In this document: positions 24,445-34,235 of the stretch, piece by piece
Position numbering within the stretch: position 1 is the first letter of the stretch
Layout of the letters: every line of letters starts with the position of its first letter
Assembly (NCBI GenBank): GCA_900467185.1
Contig: UBPA01000007.1
Coordinates: 1-64,000 of the forward strand
Direction of reading: 5' to 3'
From: Hyphomicrobiales bacterium
Lineage (GTDB): Bacteria; Pseudomonadota; Alphaproteobacteria; Rhizobiales; Rhizobiaceae
DNA: 64,000 bases
Program-made: the position numbers and the translations under genes
The notes under the pieces: generated by a model
Databases searched by the model: none
What the model was told of the DNA's origin: nothing
The model's input: only the letters and a program-made list of their open reading frames with translations

Positions 24445-26429
24445 TCGCCGAACTCGGACATTATGCGCTGGTGCTGGCGCTGGCGACCAGCCTGCTGCAG
24501 GCCGCGCTGCCATCCATCGGCGCCTTCCGGCGCGACGCGGCGCTGATGGCGAGCGGCACCTCGGCGGCTTATGCGACCTTCATCCTCGTGGCGCTCTCCT
24601 TCGCGGCGCTGACGCATGCGCATGTGACCTCCGATTTCTCCGTGGAGAATGTCTGGGCCAATTCGCATTCGGCGATCCCGCTCCTTTACAAGGTCTCCGG
24701 CGTCTGGGGCAATCACGAGGGCTCCATGCTGCTCTGGATGCTGATCCTCACCTTCTTCTCGGCGCTGGTCGCCTTTTTCGGCGGCAATCTGCCAGCGACC
24801 CTGAAAGCCCATGTCCTGTCTGTCCAGGCGCTGATCGCGACCGCCTTCGCGCTCTTCGTGCTCCTGACCTCCAACCCTTTCGCGCGGCTGGTGCCGGCGC
24901 CGGGCGAGGGGCAGGACCTCAACCCCGTGCTGCAGGATGTCGGGCTCGCGATCCATCCGCCGCTGCTCTATCTCGGCTATGTCGGCTTCTCCGTCTGCTT
25001 CTCCTTCGCCGTGGCCGCGCTGATCGAGGGCCGTCTGGATGCGGCCTGGGCCCGCTGGGTGCGGCCGTGGACGCTCGCCGCCTGGAGCTTCCTGACGGCG
25101 GGCATCGCCATGGGCTCCTACTGGGCCTATTACGAACTTGGCTGGGGCGGCTGGTGGTTCTGGGATCCGGTCGAGAACGCCTCCTTCATGCCCTGGCTGG
25201 CCGGCACCGCGCTGCTGCACTCCGCCCTGGTCATGGAAAAGCGCGAGGCGCTGAAGATCTGGACGGTGCTGCTGGCGCTGATGACCTTCTCGCTGTCGCT
25301 GCTCGGCACCTTTCTCGTCCGCTCCGGCGTGCTGACCTCGGTCCATGCCTTCGCGACCGATCCGCGGCGCGGCATTTTCATCCTCGTCATCCTCATCCTC
25401 TTCATCGGCGGCGCGCTGACGCTGTTTGCCGTGCGGGCCGCACGGCTGAAGGCGGGCGGGCTGTTCGCGCCGATCTCGCGCGAGGGCGCGCTGGTCTTCA
25501 ACAACCTTATCCTGACGACGGCCGCGGCGACCGTGCTGACCGGCACGCTCTATCCGCTGGCGCTGGAGGCGCTGACGGGCGACAAGATCTCCGTCGGGCC
25601 GCCCTTCTTCAACATGACTTTCGGCCTTCTGATGCTGCCGCTGCTGTTTGCCGTGCCCTTCGGCCCGCTGCTCGCCTGGAAGCGGGGCGACGTGCTGGCG
25701 GCCGGTCAGCGGCTGTTTGCGGCCGTCGCCTTCGGGCTGCTGGTCGGCGCGGGCGTCGCCTATGCGCAGGGCGGCGGGCCGGTTCTGGCGCTGCTCGGGA
25801 TCGCGCTCGGCGCCTATATGATCGGCGGCGCGGTGACGGATCTCGCGCTCCGGTCCGGCCTCGGCAAGGTTTCACCCGGCACCGCCTGGCGGCGGCTGTC
25901 CGGCCTTCCGCGCTCGAGCTTCGGCACGGCGCTGGCCCATGCCGGCGTCGGCGTGACGGTCATCGGCATCGTCGCCGTGACGGCGTTCCAGAGCGAGCAT
26001 ATCCTGGCGATGACGCCGGGGCAGTCGACGGAGGCGGGCGGATACGCGCTGCGCTTCGATGGCGTGAAGGCGGCCGAGGGACCGAACTACACCGAAGAGC
26101 GCGGGCATTTCACCATCAGCCGCGCCGGCATCGTCGTTGCCGACGTCTGGTCGTCGCGCCGCCTCTACACCGCGCGGCGCATGCCGACGACGGAAGCGGG
26201 CATCCTGACTTTCGGAGCGAGCCAGCTCTACGTTTCGCTGGGCGACGACCAGCCGAACGGCGGCGTCGTGGTGCGCATCTGGTGGAAGCCGCTGATCCTC
26301 TGCATCTGGGGCGGCGCTGTGCTGATGATGCTGGGCGGCGCGGTCTCCCTCAGCGACCGGCGCCTGCGCATCGGCGCGCCCGCGCGGGCGCGAAAGCCGG
26401 TCCGCAGCCTGCCCGAGGCCGCGGAATGA
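24441..26429 (+). CDS. ccmF: Heme lyase CcmF (CycK)
   Basis: A 662-residue polytopic inner-membrane protein that attaches heme to apocytochrome c together with CcmH and CcmI. It has many transmembrane segments, the periplasmic WWD tryptophan-rich motif [19 protein letters not shown] near residue 235, and conserved [13 protein letters not shown]-like sequence near residue 90. The C-terminal soluble loop ([23 protein letters not shown]) precedes a last membrane helix. Full length for the family. Confidence 0.96.
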   Translation: MIAELGHYALVLALATSLLQAALPSIGAFRRDAALMASGTSAAYATFILVALSFAALTHAHVTSDFSVENVWANSHSAIPLLYKVSGVWGNHEGSMLLWMLILTFFSALVAFFGGNLPATLKAHVLSVQALIATAFALFVLLTSNPFARLVPAPGEGQDLNPVLQDVGLAIHPPLLYLGYVGFSVCFSFAVAALIEGRLDAAWARWVRPWTLAAWSFLTAGIAMGSYWAYYELGWGGWWFWDPVENASFMPWLAGTALLHSALVMEKREALKIWTVLLALMTFSLSLLGTFLVRSGVLTSVHAFATDPRRGIFILVILILFIGGALTLFAVRAARLKAGGLFAPISREGALVFNNLILTTAAATVLTGTLYPLALEALTGDKISVGPPFFNMTFGLLMLPLLFAVPFGPLLAWKRGDVLAAGQRLFAAVAFGLLVGAGVAYAQGGGPVLALLGIALGAYMIGGAVTDLALRSGLGKVSPGTAWRRLSGLPRSSFGTALAHAGVGVTVIGIVAVTAFQSEHILAMTPGQSTEAGGYALRFDGVKAAEGPNYTEERGHFTISRAGIVVADVWSSRRLYTARRMPTTEAGILTFGASQLYVSLGDDQPNGGVVVRIWWKPLILCIWGGAVLMMLGGAVSLSDRRLRIGAPARARKPVRSLPEAAE

Positions 26430-26920
26430 CGGTGGTCCCTCTGGCGCGCAAGGGCCTGCGGATGGCGGGAACGATGCTCGTCGCCCTGATGCTCGCGCTC
26501 CCCACGCCCGGGCCGGCATGGGCGGTGAACCCGGACGAGGTGCTGCCCGATCCGGCGCTGGAGGCACGGGCGCGCGCCCTTTCGGCCGAGCTGCGCTGCA
26601 TGGTCTGCCAGAACCAGTCGATCGACGACAGCAATGCGGAGCTCGCCAAGGACCTGCGGCTGATTGTGCGCGAGCGGCTCGCACGCGGAGACACCGACAC
26701 CGCCGTGATCGACTATGTCGTCTCGCGCTACGGCGAATTCGTGCTGCTGAAACCGCGCTTCGAGGGCAAGACCCTGATCCTCTGGGGAACGCCGGTCCTG
26801 CTGCTGGTCGCCGGTGGCGCCGCCATGCTGCTCGCCGCCCGCGGCCGCCGGCAGTCACGGGGGACGGGAGTGCCGCTGTCGGCGGAGGAAGAGGCGCGGC
26901 TGGATCAGCTCCTGAAGTAA
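26426..26920 (+). CDS. ccmH: Cytochrome c maturation thiol protein CcmH (CycL)
   Basis: A 164-residue periplasmic protein with a signal peptide (residues 10-36), the redox motif [10 protein letters not shown] (Cys58, Cys61) and a C-terminal membrane anchor (about 120-142). It reduces the CXXCH motif of apocytochrome before heme attachment. ATG at 26426 overlaps the ccmF stop. It ends the ccmIEFH operon. The 450 bases after it hold an ATPase remnant and a palindrome but no intact gene. Confidence 0.95.
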   Translation: MTVVPLARKGLRMAGTMLVALMLALPTPGPAWAVNPDEVLPDPALEARARALSAELRCMVCQNQSIDDSNAELAKDLRLIVRERLARGDTDTAVIDYVVSRYGEFVLLKPRFEGKTLILWGTPVLLLVAGGAAMLLAARGRRQSRGTGVPLSAEEEARLDQLLK

Positions 26921-27010
26921 GCCCACACTGTACAGAGTTTACACAATTATATGGATGTATATAGGTTTATAGCGTCATATTTGACTGGGAGTTGAACGGC
27001 GGTGAACTTT

Positions 27011-27240
27011 GTGCAGTCGGTAGATCTTTACATCTGCATGGCGGACCTGGGGAGCGGCCCTACCGATCGGGCGACGTCGCCGAGCGTATGGGCGAGAAGG
27101 TTACGAGCCTCGGGCCGACGCGGTCCAGCATCATACGCAAGGGCATGATCTACAGCCCGTCCCATGAGGATAGCGATTTCACGGTTCCTTTTTTTGGTGA
27201 CTACCTGCATCGGACCCGGGAGATCGACCGCGGCAGTTGA
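27011..27240 (+). pseudogene. Frameshifted C-terminal remnant of an AAA-type ATP-binding protein
   Basis: Two frames together read a sequence typical of the last 75 residues of an alphaproteobacterial ATP-binding protein. 27011-27060 gives VDLYICMADLGSG. One frame over, 27061-27240 gives YRSGDVAERMGEKVTSLGPT, then SSIIRKGMIYSPSHEDSDF and TVPFFGDYLHR, ending in a stop. The family reads roughly ELGPGPHRSGDIA at the junction, so one base appears lost near 27060. The ATPase domain itself is absent. The residual sequence is well kept, so decay looks recent or the gene was truncated by insertion or deletion. Confidence 0.6.
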
Positions 27241-27285
27241 TGTCTGGCAAAAAGTCAACATTACCAAATGTTCATGCCCCAGACA
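27241..27285. promoter_or_regulatory. Nested palindrome upstream of degP
   Basis: An outer dyad, TGTCTGG (27241-27247) and CCAGACA (27279-27285), encloses an inner perfect dyad, AACATT-ACCA-AATGTT (27257-27272), with nearly the same centre. It begins right after the stop of the ATPase remnant and lies 90 bases before degP. There is no T-run, so an operator is more likely than a terminator. No regulator is recognised. Confidence 0.4.
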
Positions 27286-27375
27286 TTCCCTCGTAAGGTG
27301 AGGGCGCCTATTTCTGTCGTCATCGGTTGTTTCCCTCCAGTCACAGCCAGAGCAGAGAAGAAAAGGCACATCAGG

Positions 27376-28956
27376 ATGACAACGACACGTTCCTTCCGCC
27401 CCTCCCTCAAGACCGTCCTGAAGACGTCCAGCGTCGCGGGTCTGGCCGCCGTCATGCTCTCGACGGGCATTCCGGCCGCGATCACGAACTCCTTTGCAGA
27501 GCCCGTCCGCATCACGGCGCCGCAGCAGGTTCCCAGCTTCGCCAACGTCGTCGATGCCGTTTCCCCGGCCGTCGTGTCCGTCCGCGTGCAGAGCCGCGCC
27601 AACCCCGTGTCCGAGGATGCCTCCAACGGTTTCTCGTTCGATTTCGGCGGTCGCGGCTTCGACGATCTTCCCGAAGATCACCCGCTGAAGCGTCTGTTCC
27701 GCGAGTTCGGCGGCCCGAACGGTGGCCCGCAGCACGGGCCGAACGGCCCGCGCGCCGAACGCGGCCCGCACGGCAAGGGCGGCGAAGGCCGCCTGCGTCC
27801 GACCTCGCAGGGCTCCGGCTTCTTCATCACCGAAGACGGCTACCTCGTCACCAACAACCACGTCGTCAGCGATGGCTCGGCCTTCACGGTCGTGCTCAAT
27901 GACGGCACCGAACTCGATGCCAAGCTGGTCGGCAAGGACAGCCGCACCGACCTCGCCGTGCTGAAGGTCGATGACAAGCGCAAATTCACCTATGTGAGCT
28001 TCGCCGACGACAGCAAGGTGCGCGTCGGCGACTGGGTCGTGGCGGTCGGCAATCCGTTCGGCCTTGGCGGCACGGTCACCTCCGGCATCGTCTCGGCCCG
28101 CGGTCGCGACATCGGCTCCGGCCCCTATGACGACTATCTGCAGGTGGATGCGGCGGTGAACCGCGGCAACTCCGGTGGCCCGACCTTCAACCTCGAAGGC
28201 CAGGTGGTCGGCATCAACACCGCGATCTTCTCGCCCTCGGGCGGCAATGTCGGCATCGCCTTCGCCATTCCCGCCTCGGTTGCCAAGGATGTGGTCGAGG
28301 ATCTGATGAAGGACGGCAGCGTCTCGCGCGGCTGGCTCGGCGTGCAGATCCAGCCCGTCAACAAGGACATCGCCGACAGCCTCGGCCTTGCGGAAGCGAG
28401 CGGTGCGCTGGTGGTCGAGCCGCAGCCGGGTTCGCCGGGCGAAAAGGCCGGCATCAAGAAGGGCGATGTCGTGACCGCGGTCGATGGCGATCCGATCAAG
28501 GGCCCGCGTGAGCTGGCCCGCAAGATCGGCGCGATGAAGCCGGGCAGCTCGGTCGATGTCTCGCTGTGGCGGGACGGCAAGTCGCAGAGTGTGAAGCTGG
28601 TGATCGGCACCCTGCCGGACGACAAGCAGGAAGCCGCGGCGGAAACGACCCAGCCGGACGAACCTTCACAGCCCGCCAGCGAGAAGGCCCTGGCGGATCT
28701 CGGGGTGACGGTGGCGCCGTCCGAGGACGGACAGGGCGTGACGATCTCGCAGGTCGATCCGGACAGCGATGCGAGCGATCGCGGCCTGAAGCAGGGCGAG
28801 AAGATCGTCTCGGTCAACAATCAGGAAGTGAAGTCCGCCGACGACATCCTGAAGGTGATCAGCCAGGCCAAGAAGGACGGCCGCTCCAAGGCGCTGTTCC
28901 AGATCCAGGCCGACAATGCCAGCCGCTTCATCGCGCTGCCGATCGACCAGGGTTGA
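27376..28956 (+). CDS. degP: Do-family periplasmic serine protease DegP
   Basis: A 526-residue protease and chaperone for misfolded envelope proteins. A long basic N-terminus and signal segment (about 17-40) precede the trypsin-like domain with His162 (TNNHVV), Asp192 (SRTDLAVLK) and Ser266 (RGNSGGPTF). Two PDZ domains follow (about 320-410 and 440-525; SRGWLGVQIQPV, GVTISQVDPDSDASDRGLKQ). A Gly/Pro/His-rich insert (about 115-140) is present. ATG 27376 after CATCAGG is preferred to an upstream ATG at 27268 because it gives a proper signal peptide. Its place after ccmH matches degP1 of Sinorhizobium. Confidence 0.93.
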   Translation: MTTTRSFRPSLKTVLKTSSVAGLAAVMLSTGIPAAITNSFAEPVRITAPQQVPSFANVVDAVSPAVVSVRVQSRANPVSEDASNGFSFDFGGRGFDDLPEDHPLKRLFREFGGPNGGPQHGPNGPRAERGPHGKGGEGRLRPTSQGSGFFITEDGYLVTNNHVVSDGSAFTVVLNDGTELDAKLVGKDSRTDLAVLKVDDKRKFTYVSFADDSKVRVGDWVVAVGNPFGLGGTVTSGIVSARGRDIGSGPYDDYLQVDAAVNRGNSGGPTFNLEGQVVGINTAIFSPSGGNVGIAFAIPASVAKDVVEDLMKDGSVSRGWLGVQIQPVNKDIADSLGLAEASGALVVEPQPGSPGEKAGIKKGDVVTAVDGDPIKGPRELARKIGAMKPGSSVDVSLWRDGKSQSVKLVIGTLPDDKQEAAAETTQPDEPSQPASEKALADLGVTVAPSEDGQGVTISQVDPDSDASDRGLKQGEKIVSVNNQEVKSADDILKVISQAKKDGRSKALFQIQADNASRFIALPIDQG

Positions 28957-28977
28957 TCCTGCCGCGATAGAATGGCG

Positions 28978-29010
28978 CGCCGCGAAATCGACGAGGTTTC
29001 GCGGCGTTTT
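28978..29010 (+). terminator. Rho-independent terminator of degP
   Basis: A perfect 10-bp stem, CGCCGCGAAA facing TTTCGCGGCG, with a 9-base loop, followed by TTTTCGTTT. It lies 22 bases after the degP stop. Confidence 0.85.
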
Positions 29011-29068
29011 CGTTTGTATCGGTTTGATGGTTTCAAGGAAACACTGTGAAAGTGACGGGACCGGCAGT

Positions 29069-29782
29069 ATGGTCAGCCACATGAAGATATTGATTGTCGA
29101 GGACGACCTCGAGGCCGCAGCCTACCTGTCCAAGGCGTTCCGCGAGGCGGGCATCGTCAGCGATCACGCCAGCGACGGCGAGAGCGGCTTGTTCATGGCG
29201 AGCGAGAACAGCTACGACGCTCTGGTGATCGACCGCATGCTGCCGCGCCGCGACGGCCTGTCCGTCATCACCGAATTGCGCGCGCGCGGCATCCACACGC
29301 CGGTGCTCATTCTCTCCGCGCTCGGCCAGGTGGATGACCGGGTGACGGGCCTGCGGGCAGGCGGCGACGACTACCTGCCGAAGCCCTACGCCTTCAACGA
29401 GCTTCTGGCCCGCATCGAGGTTTTGGGCCGGCGCAAGGGCGCGCCGGAGCAGGACATGGTCTATCGGGTCGGCGATCTCGAACTCGACCGGTTGTCGCAC
29501 ACCGTCAAGCGGCAGGGCCGGGAGTTGCTGTTGCAGCCGCGCGAATTCCGGCTGCTCGAATATCTGATGAAGAATGCGGGGCAGGTGGTGACGCGTACCA
29601 TGCTGCTCGAAAATGTCTGGGACTATCATTTCGATCCGCAGACCAACGTCATCGACGTGCATGTGTCGCGGCTGCGCGCCAAGATCGAGAAGGACTTCGA
29701 CCAGCCACTGCTGCGCACGGTACGCGGTGCCGGCTACATGATCAAGGACGAACCCAGGGTCGAGGGGCGCGCCGAGGCATGA
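29069..29782 (+). CDS. OmpR-family response regulator
   Basis: A 237-residue regulator with receiver domain (5-120; EDDLEAAAYL, phospho-acceptor Asp55 in LVIDRMLPRRDG, KPYAF) and a winged-helix output domain (135-225; LLQPREFRLLEYLMKNAGQV, IDVHVSRLRAKIEKDF). It is coupled to the downstream kinase by a four-base overlap. ATG 29069 is taken; ATG 29081 (MKILIVEDD) is the other plausible start. Targets cannot be inferred; position after degP suggests an envelope link. Confidence 0.88.
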   Translation: MVSHMKILIVEDDLEAAAYLSKAFREAGIVSDHASDGESGLFMASENSYDALVIDRMLPRRDGLSVITELRARGIHTPVLILSALGQVDDRVTGLRAGGDDYLPKPYAFNELLARIEVLGRRKGAPEQDMVYRVGDLELDRLSHTVKRQGRELLLQPREFRLLEYLMKNAGQVVTRTMLLENVWDYHFDPQTNVIDVHVSRLRAKIEKDFDQPLLRTVRGAGYMIKDEPRVEGRAEA

Positions 29783-31188
29783 GCCGCGTCGGCATTCTGA
29801 TGCGCACGACGGCCGTGCGGCTGTCGGCGCTCTATCTCGTGCTGTTTTCGCTCTGCGCCGCCTTCCTCGTCTTCTACGTCACCGGCATGTCGCAGCGGCT
29901 GCTCGACCAGCAGACCAAGGATGCGGTCAGCGCCGAAGTGTCGCAGATCGAGGCGATCTACGGGCGCGCCGGCATCAACGGGCTGCTGCGGACGCTGGAG
30001 CGCCGCGCGCGCCAGCCGGGTGCGGCGCTCTACGTGATCGCCGGACCGACGGGGGAGATCCTCGCGGGCAACGTCGCCTCGCTGCAGCCGGGCCTGCTCG
30101 ACAAGGAGGGCTGGACCGACGAGGCTTTCGCCTATCAGCGCTATACCGACGAGAACGGCAAGGACCGCCATGTGGCGCTCGCCCATGTGCTCTTTCTCGA
30201 CAACGGCCTGCGCGTGCTGGTCGGCCGCGACCTGCAGGAGCCGGAGAAATTTCGCGTTCTCGTTCGTCAGGCGCTGATGGTCGCGCTCGGCGTCATGGGC
30301 ATCGGCGCCCTGATCATCTGGTTTGCCATCGGCCGCAATGCGCTGAAGCGCATCGACCGCATGTCGGATGCCAGCACGCGCATCATGGCCGGGGACCTCT
30401 CGCAGCGCCTGCCGATGAGCGGTTCCGGCGACGAGTTCGACCGGCTGTCGGAATCGCTCAACGCCATGCTCGGCCGCATAGAGAAACTGAACGAGGGGCT
30501 GCGGCAGGTCTCCGACAACATCGCCCATGATCTGAAGACGCCGCTGACGCGCCTGCGCAACAAGGCGGAAGCGGCTCTGTCCCACAACACCTCCATCGAC
30601 GGCTATCGCGGCTCGATGGACGAGATCATCAACGAATCCGACCAGTTGATCCGCACGTTCAACGCGCTGCTGATGATCTCCCGCGTCGAGGCGGGCTCGT
30701 CGGCTGCCGAAATGAGCGAGGTCGATCTGTCGCAGAGCGTTGCCGATTGCGTCGAACTCTACGAGCCGCTGGCGGACGAGCATGCGCTGGCGCTGGAAGC
30801 TGCGGTCGAGCCGGGTATCTCCGTCACGGGAAACCGCGAGCTGATCGGCCAGGCCCTCGGCAATCTCATCGACAATGCCATCAAATATTCCGAAGGGGCC
30901 ACCGATCCGCGCATCCTCGTCCGGCTTTTCCGGCGCGATGGCGCGGCTGTCGTCTCCGTCGCAGATTTCGGCCCCGGCGTGCCCGACGACAAGCGGGAGG
31001 TGGTGGTGCAGCGTTTCGTGCGACTCGACCAGAGCCGGTCGAAGCCCGGGACGGGGCTCGGCCTGTCACTGGTGGAGGCCGTCATGGAGCTGCATCACGG
31101 CAGCCTCGCGCTCGGCAGCACGCGTCCCGAGGCAGAGGGCGCAAAGGGTTTGACGACGGAGATGGTTTTCCCGCAGGGTCCGACCTGA
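29779..31188 (+). CDS. Sensor histidine kinase (EnvZ/QseC-like)
   Basis: A 469-residue membrane kinase partner of the preceding regulator. Transmembrane segments lie at about 12-35 and 165-188 with a periplasmic domain between (GRAGINGLLRTLERRARQPG). A HAMP domain (RMSDASTRIMAGDLSQRLP) follows, then His250 in DNIAHDLKTPLTRLRNKAE. The ATPase motifs are NLIDNAIKYSEG, DFGPGVPDDKR and GTGLGLSLVEAVMELH. Full length. The gene is followed after 94 bases by glnE. Confidence 0.9.
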   Translation: MSRVGILMRTTAVRLSALYLVLFSLCAAFLVFYVTGMSQRLLDQQTKDAVSAEVSQIEAIYGRAGINGLLRTLERRARQPGAALYVIAGPTGEILAGNVASLQPGLLDKEGWTDEAFAYQRYTDENGKDRHVALAHVLFLDNGLRVLVGRDLQEPEKFRVLVRQALMVALGVMGIGALIIWFAIGRNALKRIDRMSDASTRIMAGDLSQRLPMSGSGDEFDRLSESLNAMLGRIEKLNEGLRQVSDNIAHDLKTPLTRLRNKAEAALSHNTSIDGYRGSMDEIINESDQLIRTFNALLMISRVEAGSSAAEMSEVDLSQSVADCVELYEPLADEHALALEAAVEPGISVTGNRELIGQALGNLIDNAIKYSEGATDPRILVRLFRRDGAAVVSVADFGPGVPDDKREVVVQRFVRLDQSRSKPGTGLGLSLVEAVMELHHGSLALGSTRPEAEGAKGLTTEMVFPQGPT

Positions 31189-31282
31189 CGCGTTCCTGAC
31201 GCATGGCGTTCACCCGAAACCGCTACCCTTTCGGGCGACATGCTGTAAGGGACGTTGGAGAACGTCGTGATCGGGAGGTTTC

Positions 31283-34231
31283 ATGACCGGGCAGGAGCAG
31301 CCGACGCGGCTGGCGGCATTGGCGACATGCACGCTGAAGCCGATGAGCCAGAGCGAGGCGCGCAGCGTCAATGCCGATCTGAAAGCGATGGCGAAGGCCG
31401 AGCCTCTGCTGCAGCCGCTTCTGGAGGAGGCGCCTGTGCTGCGCGATTTCCTCGTTGCGGCTTTTTCCCTGTCTCCCTATCTGCGCGATATCGCGATGGC
31501 CCATCCGGCACTGCTCCTGAGAGTGGTGACAGAGCCTCTCGGGCCGCTTCTCGACGACACCATCGGTCAGGCGCGGGACAGCTGGCGCGGGCCGGACGTG
31601 TCCGACGGCCTGCTCATGGAGCGCCTTCGGCGGGGCAAGCGAACAGCGGCGTTCGCGCTTGCGCTTCACGATCTGGCGCGGCTGACCGAGGCGCGCGACA
31701 GTGCCCGGCTGCTTAGCCGGTTCGCGGCGGCTGCCACCTCCGCCACGATCGACCACCTGCTTCTTGGCGCGCATCGTCAGGGCAAGATCCGGCTTGGCGA
31801 TGAAGAGCAGCCGAGTGCCGGCTCGGGCGTCATCGTTCTCGGCATGGGCAAGCTCGGTGCCGACGAGCTGAACTACTCCTCCGATATCGATCTCGTGGTC
31901 TTCTACGAGCCGGAGGCACTCGGTTTCGCCGATCGTCTCGACGCGTCCGACATCTTCGCACGGCTGCTGCGCCGGCTGGTCCGGATCCTGCAGGAGCGCA
32001 CGGGCGACGGCTATGTGTTCCGCACCGACCTGCGCCTGCGACCGGATCCGGGTGCGACGCCGCTGGCCATTCCGGTCGAGGCGGCGCTGATCTACTACGA
32101 GGGACGCGGGCAGAACTGGGAGCGGGCGGCCTATATCAAGGCGCGGCCCGTTGCGGGCGATCTCGAGGCCGGCGAACGGTTTCTGAAGGCACTTCGCCCC
32201 TTCGTCTTCCGCAAATATCTCGATTACGCGGCGATTGCCGACATCCACTCCATCAAGCGGCAGATCCATGCGCATAAGGGCCATGGTGAGATCGCGGTGA
32301 AGGGCCACAACGTCAAGCTCGGCCGCGGCGGCATCCGCGAGATTGAGTTCTTCGTGCAGACCCAACAGCTGATCGCCGGCGGCCGTGCCGCAGCCCTGCG
32401 CGGGCGCGAGACGGAGGCGATGCTGGCCGCACTGGCGGAGGCCGGCTGGATCGACGCGGGGACGCGGGACGAGCTGACGCAGGCCTACTGGTTCCTGCGC
32501 GATGTCGAGCACCGGATCCAGATGGTGCGCGACGAGCAGAGCCACACGCTTCCGACCGCCGAGGCGGAGCTGAAGCGCATCGCGCTGATGGCGGGATTTG
32601 CCGACACGAAGAGCTTTGCCGATGCGCTTTCGCGCGTCATGCGCACGGTGGAGCGGCGCTATGTGCAGCTGTTCGAGCGCGAGGCCGAGCTGTCCTCGGA
32701 GCTCGGCAATCTCGTCTTTACCGGCCAGAAGGACGATCCCGACACGCTGGAGACCATTCACGGCCTCGGCTTCGAGCGGCCGCAGGATATCGCCCGCGTG
32801 ATGCGCACCTGGCACAATGGCCGCTACCGGGCGACCCAGTCCGTCGAGGCGCGCGAGCGGCTGACGGAGCTGACGCCACGGCTCCTGAAGGTGTTCGGCG
32901 AAAGCCGGCGGGCCGACGAAGCGCTCTTGCGGTTCGATGCCTTCCTCGCCAAGCTGCCGGCCGGCATCCAGCTTTTCTCGCTGCTCGGCAACAATCCGGC
33001 TCTTCTTTCCCTGATCGTCACCATCATGTCGGCCGCACCGCGGCTGGCCGATATCATCGCGGCCAAGCCGCATGTCTTCGACGGCATGCTCGACCGGCGC
33101 GTGCTCGACGAGATGCCGGAGCGGGGCGACCTGGCCCGCAGGCTCGACGACTTCCTCTCGACCGCCCGCCACTACGAGGACCGGCTCGACCGCCTGCGAA
33201 TCTTCGCCTCTGAGCAGCGCTTCCTCATCGGCATCCGGCTGCTGACCGGCGTGATCGACGGCCCGGCCACGGGACGCGCGCTGACCGATCTCGCCGAGAT
33301 CCTGGTTGCCGCGACCTTCAAGGCCGTGCGCCGTGAGATCGCCGAGGCGCATGGCGAGATCGCCGGCAGCAGCGCGACGCTGGTTGCGATGGGCAAGGCC
33401 GGCAGCCGGGAGCTGACGGCAGGCTCCGACATCGACCTGATCCTCATCTACGATCATGATGGCGACGCGGCGGATTCCGACGGTCCTCGCCCGCTCGACG
33501 CCGCCCGCTATCATGCGCGCCTGACCCAGAGGCTGATCGCGGCCTTGTCCGCGCCGACGGCCGAGGGTGTGCTGTACGAGGTCGACATGCGGCTGCGCCC
33601 TTCGGGCAACAAGGGGCCTGTCGCCACCCGTCTGCCGGCGTTCGTCAAGTACCAGCGCGAGGAGGCCTGGACCTGGGAGCACATGGCCCTGACCCGCGCC
33701 CGCCCGATCGCCGGTGACGGGGATATGATGCACGCGACGGCGGATGCGATTCAGGCGATCATCGCGGAACCGGGGGATGCGAAGGTGCTGCGGAAGGACG
33801 TGCGCGAGATGCGCGTGCTGGTGGAGGCGGAAAAGCCGCCGGAAAACGGCTGGGACTTCAAGCTGATCCCCGGCGGCCTCGTGGATATCGAGTTCTCGGC
33901 CCAGCTGATGTTTCTGCTGGCCGCTGCGGAGGGCATGACCCTGCCAGCCTGCGGGCTGCCGACGGCCGGCGTGCTGGAGCAGCTGGGCCCGCGCTTCCTG
34001 TCGGATGCGGACCTCACGCTGATGAGGCGGGCGCTAACCCTGATGACCGATCTCTCGCAGATCATCCGTCTCTGCATCGACGGCCCGTTCGATCCGCAGG
34101 ACGCTCCGGCCGGCCTGATCGAGCGGCTTTGCCGGGCAGGCGACGCGCCGGATGTCAAGGTGCTGGAGGCCGAACTGCGGCGGCTGACGAAGGCCGTGCG
34201 CCGCATCTTCCTCGCGCTCGCTGCCGATTGA
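31283..34231 (+). CDS. glnE: Glutamine synthetase adenylyltransferase/adenylyl-removing enzyme GlnE
   Basis: A 982-residue bifunctional enzyme that adenylylates or deadenylylates glutamine synthetase according to nitrogen status, under control of PII. It carries two nucleotidyltransferase domains: the N-terminal adenylyl-removing one with ELNYSSDIDLVVFY near residue 200, and the C-terminal adenylyl-transferring one with LTAGSDIDLILIYDHDG near residue 712 and VDMRLRPSGNKGPVATRL. GGIREIEFFVQTQQL is also diagnostic. ATG follows GGGAGGTTTC. Its stop lies four bases from the convergent kinase stop. Confidence 0.97.
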   Translation: MTGQEQPTRLAALATCTLKPMSQSEARSVNADLKAMAKAEPLLQPLLEEAPVLRDFLVAAFSLSPYLRDIAMAHPALLLRVVTEPLGPLLDDTIGQARDSWRGPDVSDGLLMERLRRGKRTAAFALALHDLARLTEARDSARLLSRFAAAATSATIDHLLLGAHRQGKIRLGDEEQPSAGSGVIVLGMGKLGADELNYSSDIDLVVFYEPEALGFADRLDASDIFARLLRRLVRILQERTGDGYVFRTDLRLRPDPGATPLAIPVEAALIYYEGRGQNWERAAYIKARPVAGDLEAGERFLKALRPFVFRKYLDYAAIADIHSIKRQIHAHKGHGEIAVKGHNVKLGRGGIREIEFFVQTQQLIAGGRAAALRGRETEAMLAALAEAGWIDAGTRDELTQAYWFLRDVEHRIQMVRDEQSHTLPTAEAELKRIALMAGFADTKSFADALSRVMRTVERRYVQLFEREAELSSELGNLVFTGQKDDPDTLETIHGLGFERPQDIARVMRTWHNGRYRATQSVEARERLTELTPRLLKVFGESRRADEALLRFDAFLAKLPAGIQLFSLLGNNPALLSLIVTIMSAAPRLADIIAAKPHVFDGMLDRRVLDEMPERGDLARRLDDFLSTARHYEDRLDRLRIFASEQRFLIGIRLLTGVIDGPATGRALTDLAEILVAATFKAVRREIAEAHGEIAGSSATLVAMGKAGSRELTAGSDIDLILIYDHDGDAADSDGPRPLDAARYHARLTQRLIAALSAPTAEGVLYEVDMRLRPSGNKGPVATRLPAFVKYQREEAWTWEHMALTRARPIAGDGDMMHATADAIQAIIAEPGDAKVLRKDVREMRVLVEAEKPPENGWDFKLIPGGLVDIEFSAQLMFLLAAAEGMTLPACGLPTAGVLEQLGPRFLSDADLTLMRRALTLMTDLSQIIRLCIDGPFDPQDAPAGLIERLCRAGDAPDVKVLEAELRRLTKAVRRIFLALAAD

Positions 34232-34235
34232 CGGA

